Notes: a model not told the origin generated them from the sequence alone. 64,000 bases of DNA from Sphingomonadaceae bacterium 3R27C6 (GCA_005503215.1 SCNS01000006.1:62001-126000), one strand, 5' to 3'; counted from the first letter of the stretch, positions 42,185-51,423 are shown. Translations and numbers: made by a program.

Positions 42185-43776
42185 CAGTTTACCTTGCGCT
42201 CGAAGCCGGCCCAGAACGGCTCACGCAATTCGCGCCGCAGAATTTTGCCTGAGGGATTGCGCGGAAGCGCATCGACGAAGTCAATCGACTTTGGACATTT
42301 ATAGCCGGCAATCTTCCCGCGGGCGAACGAGATAATGTCCGCAGGGTTGGGCTGCGTACCCGGTGCAGGAACGATGATCGCTTTTACCGCCTCGCCCCAC
42401 TTCGCATCGGGAACGCCGATCACGGCAACGTCCGCGACGTCGGGATGTCCGAAGATCGCGCTTTCCACCTCGGCGGGATAGACATTCTCTGCGCCCGTTA
42501 TGATCATGTCCTTGATACGATCCTGGATATAGAGGTAGCCGTCTTCATCGATTTTCCCTGCGTCGCCGGTACGGAGCCAGCCGTCTTCGGACAGGGTCGA
42601 ACGGGTCGCTTCCTCCTGACGCCAATAGCCTTTCATGTTCGAGGGGGAGCGAATTTCGACCTCGCCGGTTTCTCCCGCCTCTAGGATGTTCCCATCACCG
42701 TCGCGGATACGAATCTTGACGCCCGGCATCGGCTTGCCGGCGGCCGCGAGTAGATGGCGCCGTGCTGGGTCATGATCTTCGGGCGGCAAGGCGACGACTC
42801 CCCCCCAGGTTTCCGTCATGCCATAGACTTGAAAGAAGCCGCAGCCGAGCCGGGCCATGCCGGCCTCGAGAAGAGGAACGGGAATGGGACTCGCTCCGTA
42901 GGAGAAATAGGTCAAGCTCGAGAAATCGGTCGTCGCTGCCTTGGGATGCGAAAGCAGCATTTGCAATGCGGCCGGTACCAGAAAGAGACGTTTCAGCCCA
43001 TGGGTTTCGATCGCATCAAGCACCGCTCCCGGATCGAATTCCGAATGAATAATCATCTCTTCGGCGGACAGGAGGATCAGCAAAGCTTGGCCCACACCCG
43101 CAATGTGACCAAACGGCATAGCGAGAAGCGCGCGGTCGCCTGGCGCGCCTTTGAGCCAGTCCAAGTCGGATTCGTCTATATATTGTCGATAGCGGGTGGC
43201 GTTGGCGTGACTAAGCATAGCGCCTTTCGGCCGGCCGGTTGTCCCCGAGGTGTAGATTTGCAACAAGATATCGTCTGGAACGACTGCGAAAGCGGGGAGA
43301 TCATCGTTGGCGTTTGAGAGCCACTCCTGAAAGCCCAGCCATTCGCGGTTTGCTATCGGTCCGTCTGCTTGAACAATTCCGACCGGCAACGTGGGAAGCG
43401 CGAGCGCATGCGGCGCCATGGCTTCGTCTACGAACAGAAGCTTAGCCCCGCTGTCGGCGACGATATAAGCGATTTCGTCCGTTGCGAGCCGCCAGATAAT
43501 AGGAACCAGCACCATCCCTGCTTTCGCAACACCGATTGTCAATGCTACGGCGACATCGCTGTTCTTTCCAAGATAGGCCACCCGGTCGCCGGGTTCGAGA
43601 CGCCGTAACAGCGCGTTGGCGATGCGGGTGGAAAGTCGGTCGAGCTCCGCGAAACTCGTCATACGGTTACCGAAACGCATCGCGACAGAATGCGGCCGCT
43701 CTCGCGCGTGGTTTGCAACAACTTCTCCGAATGTGGGCGAATTTGTCGTTGGTTGTACAGTCGATACAGTGTTCAT
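42184..43776 (-). CDS. Acyl-CoA synthetase / AMP-dependent ligase
   Basis: 530 aa from ATG 43776 (GGAGAG upstream). ATP-binding P-loop YTSGTTGRPKGAMLSHANAT, adenylate motif YGMTETWGGVVAL, hinge region GWLRTGDAGKIDEDGYLYIQ and DRIKDMIITGAENVYPAEVE, and the catalytic lysine region PRNPSGKILRRELRE. It activates a carboxylic acid to its CoA thioester, first step for the adjacent dehydrogenases. Exact substrate unknown. Confidence 0.95.
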   Translation of the reverse strand: MNTVSTVQPTTNSPTFGEVVANHARERPHSVAMRFGNRMTSFAELDRLSTRIANALLRRLEPGDRVAYLGKNSDVAVALTIGVAKAGMVLVPIIWRLATDEIAYIVADSGAKLLFVDEAMAPHALALPTLPVGIVQADGPIANREWLGFQEWLSNANDDLPAFAVVPDDILLQIYTSGTTGRPKGAMLSHANATRYRQYIDESDLDWLKGAPGDRALLAMPFGHIAGVGQALLILLSAEEMIIHSEFDPGAVLDAIETHGLKRLFLVPAALQMLLSHPKAATTDFSSLTYFSYGASPIPVPLLEAGMARLGCGFFQVYGMTETWGGVVALPPEDHDPARRHLLAAAGKPMPGVKIRIRDGDGNILEAGETGEVEIRSPSNMKGYWRQEEATRSTLSEDGWLRTGDAGKIDEDGYLYIQDRIKDMIITGAENVYPAEVESAIFGHPDVADVAVIGVPDAKWGEAVKAIIVPAPGTQPNPADIISFARGKIAGYKCPKSIDFVDALPRNPSGKILRRELREPFWAGFERKVN

Positions 43777-44416
43777 AATATTGCTCTCCGGCAGCCTTCG
43801 TGACGGATTGGGACAAAGCACGCTAGCTGATGAGCGTGACAGGCAGGTAATTTACAAGCCCCTCCAATACCTGACGCATGTCGACGCCGCTTTAGCTGGA
43901 TCGCCAAGCCTTTTGGATCAACATCGTGGGCGATCTACAAGGATAGACGCGCTGACTCGACCGTCATCTCTGAGCGCAAGTGGCTCTTTCAGGCAAAAGA
44001 ACCGGCACTCGTTTGATTTCGTGATACCGCGCACACCGAGGCGGCGCTTCATTTCGACGGTGATTATCTTGCCGATCCAAATCTAGGCGTGTTCGGGTTA
44101 AACGACGCAACCGCAATCCCGCTAGTTGGTCTTTTGCTCCCGTGGGGACGACCTGGCTTCGCCGCTGGCGCAAGGAATTTCTGACGCACCGGAGGAAGAT
44201 CGAGACTTCATTCTTTTTTGGGCGAATACAAGGGGGTCATCGTCGGGCCCTTGGAAGAGGACATCGACAGACTTTCTCTTCGTCTGCCGCCGAACCTCGC
44301 TTCAACGACATTCATCGCAGGGGAAGATTGGCTTCGTTGCGTAGTAGCCAGCCCCAACGCTGACCTCTCACGGATTCTGCGGCATCTCCGTGGCGAATGC
44401 CTCATCGAATTGTCGC
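43777..44416. other. Gap of about 640 bases, no confident gene
   Basis: Contains the ligase promoter. A plus-strand frame at 44218-44514 (98 aa, MGEYKGVIVGPLEEDIDRLS) looks weakly protein-like but has no clear ribosome-binding site and runs antisense into the methyltransferase 3' end; it is not called. The base composition is lower in GC than the surroundings, which may mark old rearrangement. Confidence 0.35.
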
Positions 44417-45190
44417 TTAGAAATGAACAAAGCAAAAGCCTGCGTCAAAGCTGCTCGCTGTCCGGAGCTGCCCATACTGAGCATCCCACACTCCCGCCTG
44501 CAGATCTTTCTTAAGCCGAGCCAACCCCTCGGCGATGCGCGCCGGGTCCGATCTCGCGAACCCTGACGTGTTAGCTCGGAACGTGCCATCGAAGAACACC
44601 TCGGGTCTGTTCCATGGCGCGAACAGGAAATTGTCGGTGAGATCTGGCGGAAGATGGAAGGGGGCAATCGCGCCCGTGCGACCCAGCGCTGCACCGCCAA
44701 GTTCCACAAGTGCTTCAGCGGGTTGGAATGCTCTCAGGTCGATCTCGCGTAATTGGGGAAAATAGGTTTCGATCCAAGTGATGGGACGCCGGCGCGGATC
44801 CAGCGTGAAAAAGACAACTGGCCCGCTTGGACAGACGCGCGCGATTTCGTGAAACGCTCGCGCTAGATCACTGAAGTGATGCGAGGCGAGCGTAGAGATG
44901 ACACCGTCCACTTCGCCGCTATCGAGTGGCAGGTGCTCGGCAACACCTGCGCTCATCGTGACACGGCGATGAGGACGAGCCTGTTCGCGCATGATAGGGG
45001 AGGGCTCCACCGCCGATACGTCGTAACCCTTTTCCGCAATGGCATTGGAATAGTTGGCTGACCCGGCCCCAATGTCGCAAATCCGCGCGTTAGTCGGAAG
45101 ATCAAGCAAGGCCAGCAAGCGCTCTACGATGCGCCAGTCCGCCGTCCGCGTGGCGTCGTAGCTTCGCCCAATTCGATCATACAAGGCCAT
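44417..45190 (-). CDS. Class I SAM-dependent methyltransferase
   Basis: 257 aa from ATG 45190 (MALYDRIGRSYDATRTADWR). SAM-binding motif I ARICDIGAGSANYSNAIAEK, motif II acidic end VSAVEPSP, then GVAEHLPLDSGEVDGVISTL and RAFHEIARVCPSGPVVFFTL. It resembles UbiE/Methyltransf_11 small-molecule methyltransferases. A promoter with the shared CTAGAG element lies 36 bases upstream, suggesting control with the divergent crotonase gene. Confidence 0.9.
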   Translation of the reverse strand: MALYDRIGRSYDATRTADWRIVERLLALLDLPTNARICDIGAGSANYSNAIAEKGYDVSAVEPSPIMREQARPHRRVTMSAGVAEHLPLDSGEVDGVISTLASHHFSDLARAFHEIARVCPSGPVVFFTLDPRRRPITWIETYFPQLREIDLRAFQPAEALVELGGAALGRTGAIAPFHLPPDLTDNFLFAPWNRPEVFFDGTFRANTSGFARSDPARIAEGLARLKKDLQAGVWDAQYGQLRTASSFDAGFCFVHF

Positions 45191-45225
45191 GGTCACACCC
45201 AGGGTCAATATCAACGTTGATGAAT

Positions 45226-45251
45226 GGAGTATAACTCTAGATTTCGTCTCC
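45226..45251 (-). promoter_or_regulatory. Promoter/operator A upstream of the methyltransferase gene
   Basis: On the minus strand: TTGACT, 17 bases containing CTAGAG, then TTATAC, a good -35/-10 pair. The 26-bp element begins GGAG and ends CTCC (plus strand), and closely matches site B at 45731. Confidence 0.6.
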
Positions 45252-45459
45252 AGTCAAGGCTAGGAAGCGCCTATCCTCCTGCCACTTGGTGACGATCAGA
45301 TAAGTCTTTCCTGACGAAGCGCTCATTACTCAGCAGGCCGCTCGCATACTTTGTCCATGAGCTTGGCCTAATTCGGCCAAATCTCGCGCGACCAAGACCG
45401 ATCAAGCTGTATCAAAATTGGGACTGAAGACCTTATGTGTCTCGCGCTCGCTATAGATA

Positions 45460-45495
45460 CCCCGTCACCGATCCCGGCCAAGATCGGTGACGGGG
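45460..45495. terminator. Perfect 14-bp hairpin
   Basis: CCCCGTCACCGATC (45460-45473) pairs perfectly with GATCGGTGACGGGG (45482-45495) around an 8-base loop. It lies in the approximately 590-base gene-free stretch between two divergent genes. No T-run follows; it may be a terminator, a relic of a lost gene, or a mobile-element end. Confidence 0.45.
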
Positions 45496-45730
45496 CGGGA
45501 CGCAGCGCTAAACCCCTCGTGGCTTGACCACGTTCGCTCGCAGGTTGATCCCGCCTCTCTTCACCGTCTCGAACAGTTGACGGCGGCCGGTTTGTCGGAC
45601 CGTGAAGCATAAGAGAGAATGACATGATAGCGGCGACGACCGCAGTGGGTATATCCCAGCCGTCCCGGTTAGCGTTCTACGTCTACTTATGAGGCTCGAT
45701 GTGACCTCGCTAACTATCAACTTGACAATT

Positions 45731-45756
45731 GGAGTTATACTCTAGATATTTACTCC
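45731..45756 (+). promoter_or_regulatory. Promoter/operator B upstream of the crotonase-fold gene
   Basis: TTGACA (45722-45727), 17-base spacer, GATATT (45745-45750). The 26-bp element from GGAG to ACTCC overlaps the spacer and -10 and is an inverted repeat of GGAGT/ACTCC. It lies 24 bases before the start codon. Confidence 0.65.
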
Positions 45757-45779
45757 AAATCAAGTTGGGGTCCCTAAGA

Positions 45780-46610
45780 ATGATCAGAACTTACCGCGAA
45801 CAGATCAAGGCCGCAGGGCCAGCTTTTCCTTACCGCCGATTGGAGGTGTCCGTCGCTGATCGCATCGCGACGATCACGTTGAACGATCCCGAGACGCTCA
45901 ACGCCTTCAGCATCAAGATGACAAGCGAGTTGCGGCACGCACTCGGCGCGCTCGCGGCGGACCCTGACGTTGCGGCGATCATCCTGACCGGGTCAGGTGG
46001 CGCGTTCTCCGCTGGCGGAGATCTGCGGCAGATGAACGAGACCGAGGCGACGCCCGCCGAGAGGTATGAGTTCATCCGCCATGAATTTGGCGGCGTCATC
46101 GAGGCGATTGGCAATTGCGACAAACCGATAATCGCGGCGGTCAACGGTCATGCGATGGGCGTGGGCCTCTTTGCCGCTCTCTCCTGCGACATGATCGTCG
46201 CTGCCCGCTCCGCGCGCTTTGGCACGGCCTATATCAAACTCGCCCTCACGCCCCTTGGCGTCAGCTTTATCCTAGCCCGCTCTCTCGGCTATGCCCGTGC
46301 TTTTGAGTTCTGCGCCTTAGGCTCCGTTCTTTCTCCTGAGGACATGAAGGGGCTTGGCCTGGTAAATCGCGTGGTCGCAGACGAAGAGCTGTCCCAGGAG
46401 GCGACCATCATCGCGCGCCGGCTGGCCGATGGCCCGCCACGCGCCTTGGCGTTCACGAAGCAAATTTTGCGACAGGCGGCCTATCGTGAGTTGGGGGAGC
46501 ATCTCATGATTGGAGAGGCTGTTCAGCCGCTGTGTTTGGCGAGCGATGATCACCAAGAAGCTCTGGCCGCGTTTGCTGAGAAAAGAAAACCAAAATTCTC
46601 AGGCGTTTGA
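45780..46610 (+). CDS. Enoyl-CoA hydratase/isomerase family protein
   Basis: 276 aa from ATG 45780. Crotonase-fold oxyanion loops: ILTGSGGAFSAGGDLRQMNE and VNGHAMGVGLFAALSCDMIV, then SARFGTAYIKLALTPLGVSF. The two glutamates of classical enoyl-CoA hydratase are not seen at their usual positions (the first is in the AYIK stretch), so hydratase activity is doubtful. An isomerase, ring-opening or thioesterase reaction is equally possible. The gene has operator B in its promoter. Confidence 0.9.
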   Translation: MIRTYREQIKAAGPAFPYRRLEVSVADRIATITLNDPETLNAFSIKMTSELRHALGALAADPDVAAIILTGSGGAFSAGGDLRQMNETEATPAERYEFIRHEFGGVIEAIGNCDKPIIAAVNGHAMGVGLFAALSCDMIVAARSARFGTAYIKLALTPLGVSFILARSLGYARAFEFCALGSVLSPEDMKGLGLVNRVVADEELSQEATIIARRLADGPPRALAFTKQILRQAAYRELGEHLMIGEAVQPLCLASDDHQEALAAFAEKRKPKFSGV

Positions 46611-46752
46611 CACGCTTTCGTATGCTCGCCACTGAGCTTGAAGCTTCACGGAAAATGCTTCGGCGGATGCAATCTCGACCCGGCGCGCGCGCCGCACGCT
46701 CGTGCCATGATCACCGTGCGTCACTGCGTTGATCCGGCGCTTGAGCGAGGTG

Positions 46753-47343
46753 TTACCGGGCCCTCACAGCCCTGACCGCGCAAGCGATCAGTGCGTCGAG
46801 CTGGATACGGGGATCTTCCGACTCGCGTCCCGACAGCCAAGCACGGCAAAAGATTTGGGCCGGTCCTATGATCTGGCTGACGAACATGTCCGCGGACATT
46901 GGTGCGAGATCGCCGGCCGCTGCCAGTGGTTCGCGCCAAGCCTCGATGGCGCCGCGCAATTCGCGGTTCGCGACCGATTGCTCATCCCGGGCTTGGGCGA
47001 TCCAACCCGACCGCGATTGCTCGAACAGGAAGAGCGCCTCATCGCGATGTGCAACAACCCATTCCACATGGGTTGACACCAACCGCGCGATGCCCGCTTC
47101 TGCTGAGACATCGGAAGCGAGCGCCGCCATCATAGCGGTATGGTATTGGCGCAGCGCCTCAACGAACAGCGTCACAGCCAGCGCCTGCTTGTTCGGAAAG
47201 AAATGAAAGAAGCTGCCGTTCGACACCCCGGCCTTCCGGCGGATTTCTTCCACAGTCGCCGTCTCGTAGCCGAGCGAGGTAAACGCCGCCAATCCGGCCT
47301 TGAGTATCGCGGGCTTGGCCGTCGATGTCTTGCTAGCTGCCAT
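46753..47343 (-). CDS. TetR/AcrR-family transcriptional repressor
   Basis: 196 aa from ATG 47343. N-terminal TetR helix-turn-helix: LKAGLAAFTSLGYETATVEE, then IRRKAGVSNGSFFHFFPNKQ, then ALAVTLFVEAL. The C-terminal ligand domain is unremarkable (QSRSGWIAQARDEQSVANRE). It is flanked by genes whose promoters contain the CTAGAG element, and is the best candidate for the protein that binds it. Its own upstream region shows no copy. Confidence 0.92.
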   Translation of the reverse strand: MAASKTSTAKPAILKAGLAAFTSLGYETATVEEIRRKAGVSNGSFFHFFPNKQALAVTLFVEALRQYHTAMMAALASDVSAEAGIARLVSTHVEWVVAHRDEALFLFEQSRSGWIAQARDEQSVANRELRGAIEAWREPLAAAGDLAPMSADMFVSQIIGPAQIFCRAWLSGRESEDPRIQLDALIACAVRAVRAR

Positions 47344-47594
47344 CGAACTCAAGATGTCTCCTCGTCGTGCTTTTCTCAAGGCTCATTGCTCGCCTCTGGC
47401 GAAGATTTAGATCCCCTCTTCAATCATGCGCCACTCGTCAAACCCGGGCTAAGCGGGCGCGACACCTGATATACCTTAGGAACCCGGCACCAACTTGTCT
47501 GCCCATTACCACGATCACTTCCCGCAGCAACAAGCTTTGCAGAGTGCCTATTGAAGCCCCGTGCCTCTTCTTTGCATCTATCGTTTCAATTTCC

Positions 47595-47623
47595 TTGAAT
47601 AGATATTCACTCTAGAGTATTGC
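47595..47623 (+). promoter_or_regulatory. Promoter/operator C upstream of the DUF4345-ADH-crotonase operon
   Basis: TTGAAT (47595-47600), 17-base spacer containing the palindrome ACTCTAGAGT, then TATTGC (47618-47623). The core matches sites A and B in sequence and in position relative to the -35 and -10 boxes; the outer half-sites are weaker. Confidence 0.6.
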
Positions 47624-47653
47624 TCTGTTTATGGCAATCCATGAGGCGCAGGC

Positions 47654-48142
47654 GTGAGCAAACCATCAAAGGGTCTATCCGGGATAAGTCGGATCACATT
47701 GCGGGCTATCCTCTTCGCATTAGGCGTGATCTGCATATCCATCGCGACGTCGATCCTCCTGTTCGGCGCCGCGTTCACGGCAGGGGGAGGTGCGCGGGCG
47801 TTTACAAGCCTGACAGGCCTCGGCAACGGCGACAGCCCGCCTTGGCTCCCCACGATGGACAACGAACTCCGCTTCTATGCGGCCCTCTTCTTGGCCTATG
47901 GCATCCTGCTCTGGCGGGCTGGCGCTCGGATCGAGGCCCGCTTGTCACAGATCCCATGGCTTGCGGGCGTGTTCTTCCTGGGCGGCGTCGGCCGCGCCCT
48001 CTCCTGGATCGCGCTCGGCGCGCCGCATCCCTTCTTCCTCTTCCTGATGGCCGGCGAGCTCATCCTACCGCCCGTGATTATGGCCCTGTGGCTGGCGTGC
48101 CGATCGAGTGTCGAACAAGGTCGCGCGGAGCTCGTCCAATGA
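47654..48142 (+). CDS. DUF4345-type four-helix membrane protein
   Basis: 162 aa from GTG 47654. Four membrane segments (LRAILFALGVICISIATSIL; LRFYAALFLAYGILLWRAGA; WLAGVFFLGGVGRALSWIAL; ELILPPVIMALWLACRSSVE) with the DNELRFYAALF stretch typical of DUF4345 proteins. Function unknown. It overlaps the alcohol dehydrogenase start by 4 bases (ATGA), so it is the first gene of this operon. Confidence 0.82.
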   Translation: MSKPSKGLSGISRITLRAILFALGVICISIATSILLFGAAFTAGGGARAFTSLTGLGNGDSPPWLPTMDNELRFYAALFLAYGILLWRAGARIEARLSQIPWLAGVFFLGGVGRALSWIALGAPHPFFLFLMAGELILPPVIMALWLACRSSVEQGRAELVQ

Positions 48143-49164
48143 AACACGCCGTGTTCGTAAAGCCCGGCCTTATTGAGTGGCGCGAAACCCCCGCGCCACA
48201 GCTGCAAGGTCCCAGGGAGGCCCTCGTTCGCCCGCTCGTGGTCGGTCGCTGCGATCTGGATGTCGCGTATGCGCGCGGTCTGCTCCCGATGCCTTCAGGA
48301 GCGCCCATCGGGCACGAGATCATTGGCGAGGTCATCGAGGTCGGCGAGGACGCGGGCGTGAAGCCGGGCGACCGCGTGTTCGTGCCGGCACAGATATCCT
48401 GCGGCGCATGCAGAAACTGTCGGCGCGGTCTGACAGGTCGCTGCGAGTCTGTGCCGTTCGCCGCGTCCTACGGCATGGGGCGCGAGGGCGATTATGGCGG
48501 CGGTCTGGCTGATCTCGTGCGCGTCCCGTTCGCGCGCGCCATGCTCACACCGTTGCCGGGCGGCGGCGATCCGGTCGCGCTGATCGGGGCGGCCGACATG
48601 GGCGCCGACGCTTGGCGCGCGGTTGGACCCTATCTCGCGCACCACCCCGAGGCACGTGTCCTGGTGCTTGGCGGCATGCCGCCCGTGATTGGCCTCTACA
48701 GCGCCGCGCTGGCCGTGGCACTGGGCGCATCGGTCATCCACTATGTCGACGCCGACGAGACGAGGCGAGCGGTCGCCGAGAGCTACGGAGCGACCGCTCA
48801 CCCGGCGACGCCGAGCGGATCGTATGACCTGATCGTCATCGCGCTCCCCACGCGCGCGGCGTTGGCAGGCGCTTTCGCTCTGGCCGCGCCCGGCGCCACG
48901 ATCGTCAGCGTGACCCCGGCGATCGACGGGCCGCTCGAGGTGGCGACGGCGGAGCTCTATCACCGCGGCGTCACCTGGACGATCGGTCGACCTGACTGCC
49001 GCCACGGCCATGATGGCATCATGAACGCATGGGCGACCTGCGGCTTCTGCGCCGACCGCGTGCCGACGCGCGTTGTCGATTGGCAGGACGCTCCGGACGC
49101 CTGGACCGGAGACGACCTCTACGTGGTCGCGACCCGAACCGCGGAAAATCCGAATGACTTATAG
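48139..49164 (+). CDS. Zinc-dependent alcohol dehydrogenase (MDR family)
   Basis: 341 aa from ATG 48139. Catalytic zinc ligands C38 (VVGRCDLD) and H59-E60 (PIGHEIIGEV); structural zinc lobe with C88, C91, C94 and C102 (SCGACRNCRRGLTGRCESV); Rossmann part ARVLVLGGMPPVIGLYSAAL. It oxidises or reduces an alcohol/aldehyde with NAD(P). Lying between DUF4345 and a crotonase-fold protein, it may act on a hydroxyacyl-CoA-derived intermediate. Confidence 0.92.
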   Translation: MKHAVFVKPGLIEWRETPAPQLQGPREALVRPLVVGRCDLDVAYARGLLPMPSGAPIGHEIIGEVIEVGEDAGVKPGDRVFVPAQISCGACRNCRRGLTGRCESVPFAASYGMGREGDYGGGLADLVRVPFARAMLTPLPGGGDPVALIGAADMGADAWRAVGPYLAHHPEARVLVLGGMPPVIGLYSAALAVALGASVIHYVDADETRRAVAESYGATAHPATPSGSYDLIVIALPTRAALAGAFALAAPGATIVSVTPAIDGPLEVATAELYHRGVTWTIGRPDCRHGHDGIMNAWATCGFCADRVPTRVVDWQDAPDAWTGDDLYVVATRTAENPNDL

Positions 49165-50005
49165 CGAGATCGAGTATGTCATCGATGGTCCTGTGCGGAT
49201 CATCCGGTTCAACCGACCGCGGCTTCGCAATTGCATCGGGCCCGTCACCCATCGCGAGCTCGTCGATGCCTGGACGCGGTTTCGGGACGACGAGAGCGCG
49301 CTCGTAGCCGTGATCACCGGCGCCGGCGCCGATGCCTTCTGCGCCGGTGGAGATCTGACCGCTGACACAGGTCTGGTCCCGGAGGATCCCGACGAGGTCG
49401 CTCGCCATGACCGCGGCGAAGCGGACGGCGTCCTCGGACCTAGCCGGTGGACGGATATCTACAAGCCCGTCATCGCGGCCGTTAACGGCGTCGCCTATGC
49501 GGGGGGACTGGAATGGGCGTGTTTCGCCGACATCCGCATTGCTGAATCCCATGCCTCTTTCGGGATCACCTGCCGTCGCTGGAATATCGGCCTCGCCGAT
49601 GGCGGAAGCCAGCGCCTGCCCCGGATCATCGGTATGGGCCGAGCAATGGAACTGATCCTGACTGGCCGCGTGATCGATGCGGAAGAGGCCTTGCGCATTG
49701 GACTCGTCAACGAAGTGACGCCGGCCGGCGAAGGACTGAGCCGGGCTCTTGAGTTGGCCCACTTGATCGCTGCCTTGCCGCAACCCGCGCTGCGCGGAGA
49801 TAAGGAGGCGGCGGTGCGAGGCTATGGCGTCGACCTCAAGACCGGCCTGACGATCGAAGCGCAATGCTTCAACCGCTCAATCCGCGACCCGGCAACCCGG
49901 GAGGGTGTACGGCGGTTCCGGGAGCGCGACCATCCAGACCGCGCGTTGGGCTCCGCACCCGCCACGCCCGGCTTGGTGCGGTCGCCCGCTCCCCCCAACC
50001 ACTAG
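49154..50005 (+). CDS. Enoyl-CoA hydratase/isomerase family protein
   Basis: 283 aa from ATG 49154, overlapping the dehydrogenase by 11 bases. Crotonase motifs ITGAGADAFCAGGDLTADTG and AAVNGVAYAGGLEWACFADI, then ASFGITCRRWNIGLADGGSQ. The usual first glutamate is not present in FGITCRRW, so its chemistry may differ from simple hydration. Second crotonase-fold gene of this cluster. Confidence 0.9.
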   Translation: MTYSEIEYVIDGPVRIIRFNRPRLRNCIGPVTHRELVDAWTRFRDDESALVAVITGAGADAFCAGGDLTADTGLVPEDPDEVARHDRGEADGVLGPSRWTDIYKPVIAAVNGVAYAGGLEWACFADIRIAESHASFGITCRRWNIGLADGGSQRLPRIIGMGRAMELILTGRVIDAEEALRIGLVNEVTPAGEGLSRALELAHLIAALPQPALRGDKEAAVRGYGVDLKTGLTIEAQCFNRSIRDPATREGVRRFRERDHPDRALGSAPATPGLVRSPAPPNH

Positions 50006-50018
50006 CGTGTGCAACAGT

Positions 50019-50423
50019 ATGCTGGCGATCCGCCCCCAGTGGCTCTTCGGCGCAGCGGCCGCGTTCAATCTCGCGATCGGATCAAGTCTGTTGCTCGCCC
50101 GTCGCGCTTTGACGCCACTGGTCGGTCTGGACACCATCAACGGAACAAACTTGGTCACCTACTATCTGACCGCAGCCTTCGTCACGCTGTTTGGCTACGC
50201 CTACGTCAGAGCAGCATTCAATCCGGCTCGATATCGCCCTTACATCGTTCTCGGATTGGCCGGGAAGCTTATCGCGAGCGCGGCGATTCTGACCATTGCG
50301 AGCTTTGTGCGGATACCGCCATCGCTTCTCGCTCTTGCAGGCGCCGACCTCATATTCAGTTTCCTGATGATCGCGTTCTTACGTCAGACCGCACATCCTT
50401 CGGACACCAGTGCGGGCCCATGA
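50019..50423 (+). CDS. Hypothetical four-helix membrane protein
   Basis: 134 aa from ATG 50019, starting 13 bases after the crotonase gene. Four hydrophobic segments (LFGAAAAFNLAIGSSLLLAR; LVTYYLTAAFVTLFGYAYVR; YIVLGLAGKLIASAAILTIA; SLLALAGADLIFSFLMIAFL). Not a recognised enzyme. Probably the last gene of the operon that begins at 47654. Confidence 0.75.
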   Translation: MLAIRPQWLFGAAAAFNLAIGSSLLLARRALTPLVGLDTINGTNLVTYYLTAAFVTLFGYAYVRAAFNPARYRPYIVLGLAGKLIASAAILTIASFVRIPPSLLALAGADLIFSFLMIAFLRQTAHPSDTSAGP

Positions 50424-50673
50424 CGATGAGACCAGACGGGGCGAATAAGGGACTTCGCGAAACGCCTTGCGCTAGCCGTCACGCGCCACACCGCGCCCGA
50501 CCTTCTAGTGCCAAGCACAGTGATTGCTCCGCCATATCCCCGATAGCTATCGCCAGGGGCGAACGCTCGATGCGCCGTATAAGCGACGGCCGCGGCCCCG
50601 AAATCGATTCGAGCGCCAGAGCCGCGCCTGGCATTGTCCAGACCGCGCTTACGGCCAAGCAAGGGCTTGCGCG

Positions 50674-51423
50674 ATGAGCTTTCTGTTCGAGCCCATTGGT
50701 CCGGCGACATGGCGGCCCGCCCCGCTGACGCGCGGCCCTTTTGGCGGCATCCAGGGCGGGGCCAGCGCGGCCTTGATGTGCGCTCAAGTCGAAGCCCTCG
50801 CCGCGGTCGAGAAACTGGGCGCGGTGGCATCTGTTACAACCCACTTCCTCCGTCCCGTTCCCCTGGCAGACCTTAGTGTCACGACGTCGGTACTTCGCCG
50901 AGGGCGGAGAATCTCCATCGTGGACGCGCAGATCATTGCCGAAAATCTGGTGGTGGCGGTGCAACGCGTCACGCTCATCACCGACCTCGGGTCAGACCTC
51001 CCCACGCCGCCGGAACACCGGATCGATCCGGAGAGCTATGAACCACGCCTCTGGCCGGTCACCCAAGGCGGGCCTCGAATGATGGACGCGATGGAGGCGC
51101 GACAAGGACCAGACGACATCGTCTGGTTTCGCCTTCGCAATGCGCTGCTGGACGGCCATGCGCCGGCCGCCCACGTTCTGCCCGCCGCCGACTGGGCTCA
51201 CGGCCTCGGCGCGCCGTTGGGCGCGCCCGTTCGTCCCTCCGTCGCGATACCAAACGTGGACCTATCGCTACATCTCTTCCTGCAGCCTCGTGGCGAGTGG
51301 ATTGGTGTGGATCATGCCACCGCTTGGTCAGCGGGCGGAGTCGGCGCCGGTTGGGCTGCGATTCACGACGCTCGCGGGCTGATCGGCCGCGTCGCCATGT
51401 CCGTGGCGGTTTCGCGCTTATGA
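50674..51423 (+). CDS. Acyl-CoA thioesterase (double hot-dog type)
   Basis: 249 aa from ATG 50674. Thioesterase-like fold: PLTRGPFGGIQGGASAALMC, ASVTTHFLRPVPLADLSVTT, RISIVDAQIIAENLVVAVQR and, near the end, LHLFLQPRGEWIGVDHATAW then GVGAGWAAIHDARGLIGRVA. The Asp in the C-terminal hot-dog and the N-terminal GGIQGG match the TesB/PaaI-like thioesterase layout. It would release the acid from an acyl-CoA and fits the acyl-CoA genes around it. Confidence 0.87.
   Translation: MSFLFEPIGPATWRPAPLTRGPFGGIQGGASAALMCAQVEALAAVEKLGAVASVTTHFLRPVPLADLSVTTSVLRRGRRISIVDAQIIAENLVVAVQRVTLITDLGSDLPTPPEHRIDPESYEPRLWPVTQGGPRMMDAMEARQGPDDIVWFRLRNALLDGHAPAAHVLPAADWAHGLGAPLGAPVRPSVAIPNVDLSLHLFLQPRGEWIGVDHATAWSAGGVGAGWAAIHDARGLIGRVAMSVAVSRL

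Noticed and set aside
44218-44514. 98-codon plus-strand frame beside the methyltransferase gene
   Set aside because: Weakly protein-like only; no ribosome-binding site, and it runs antisense into a confident gene.
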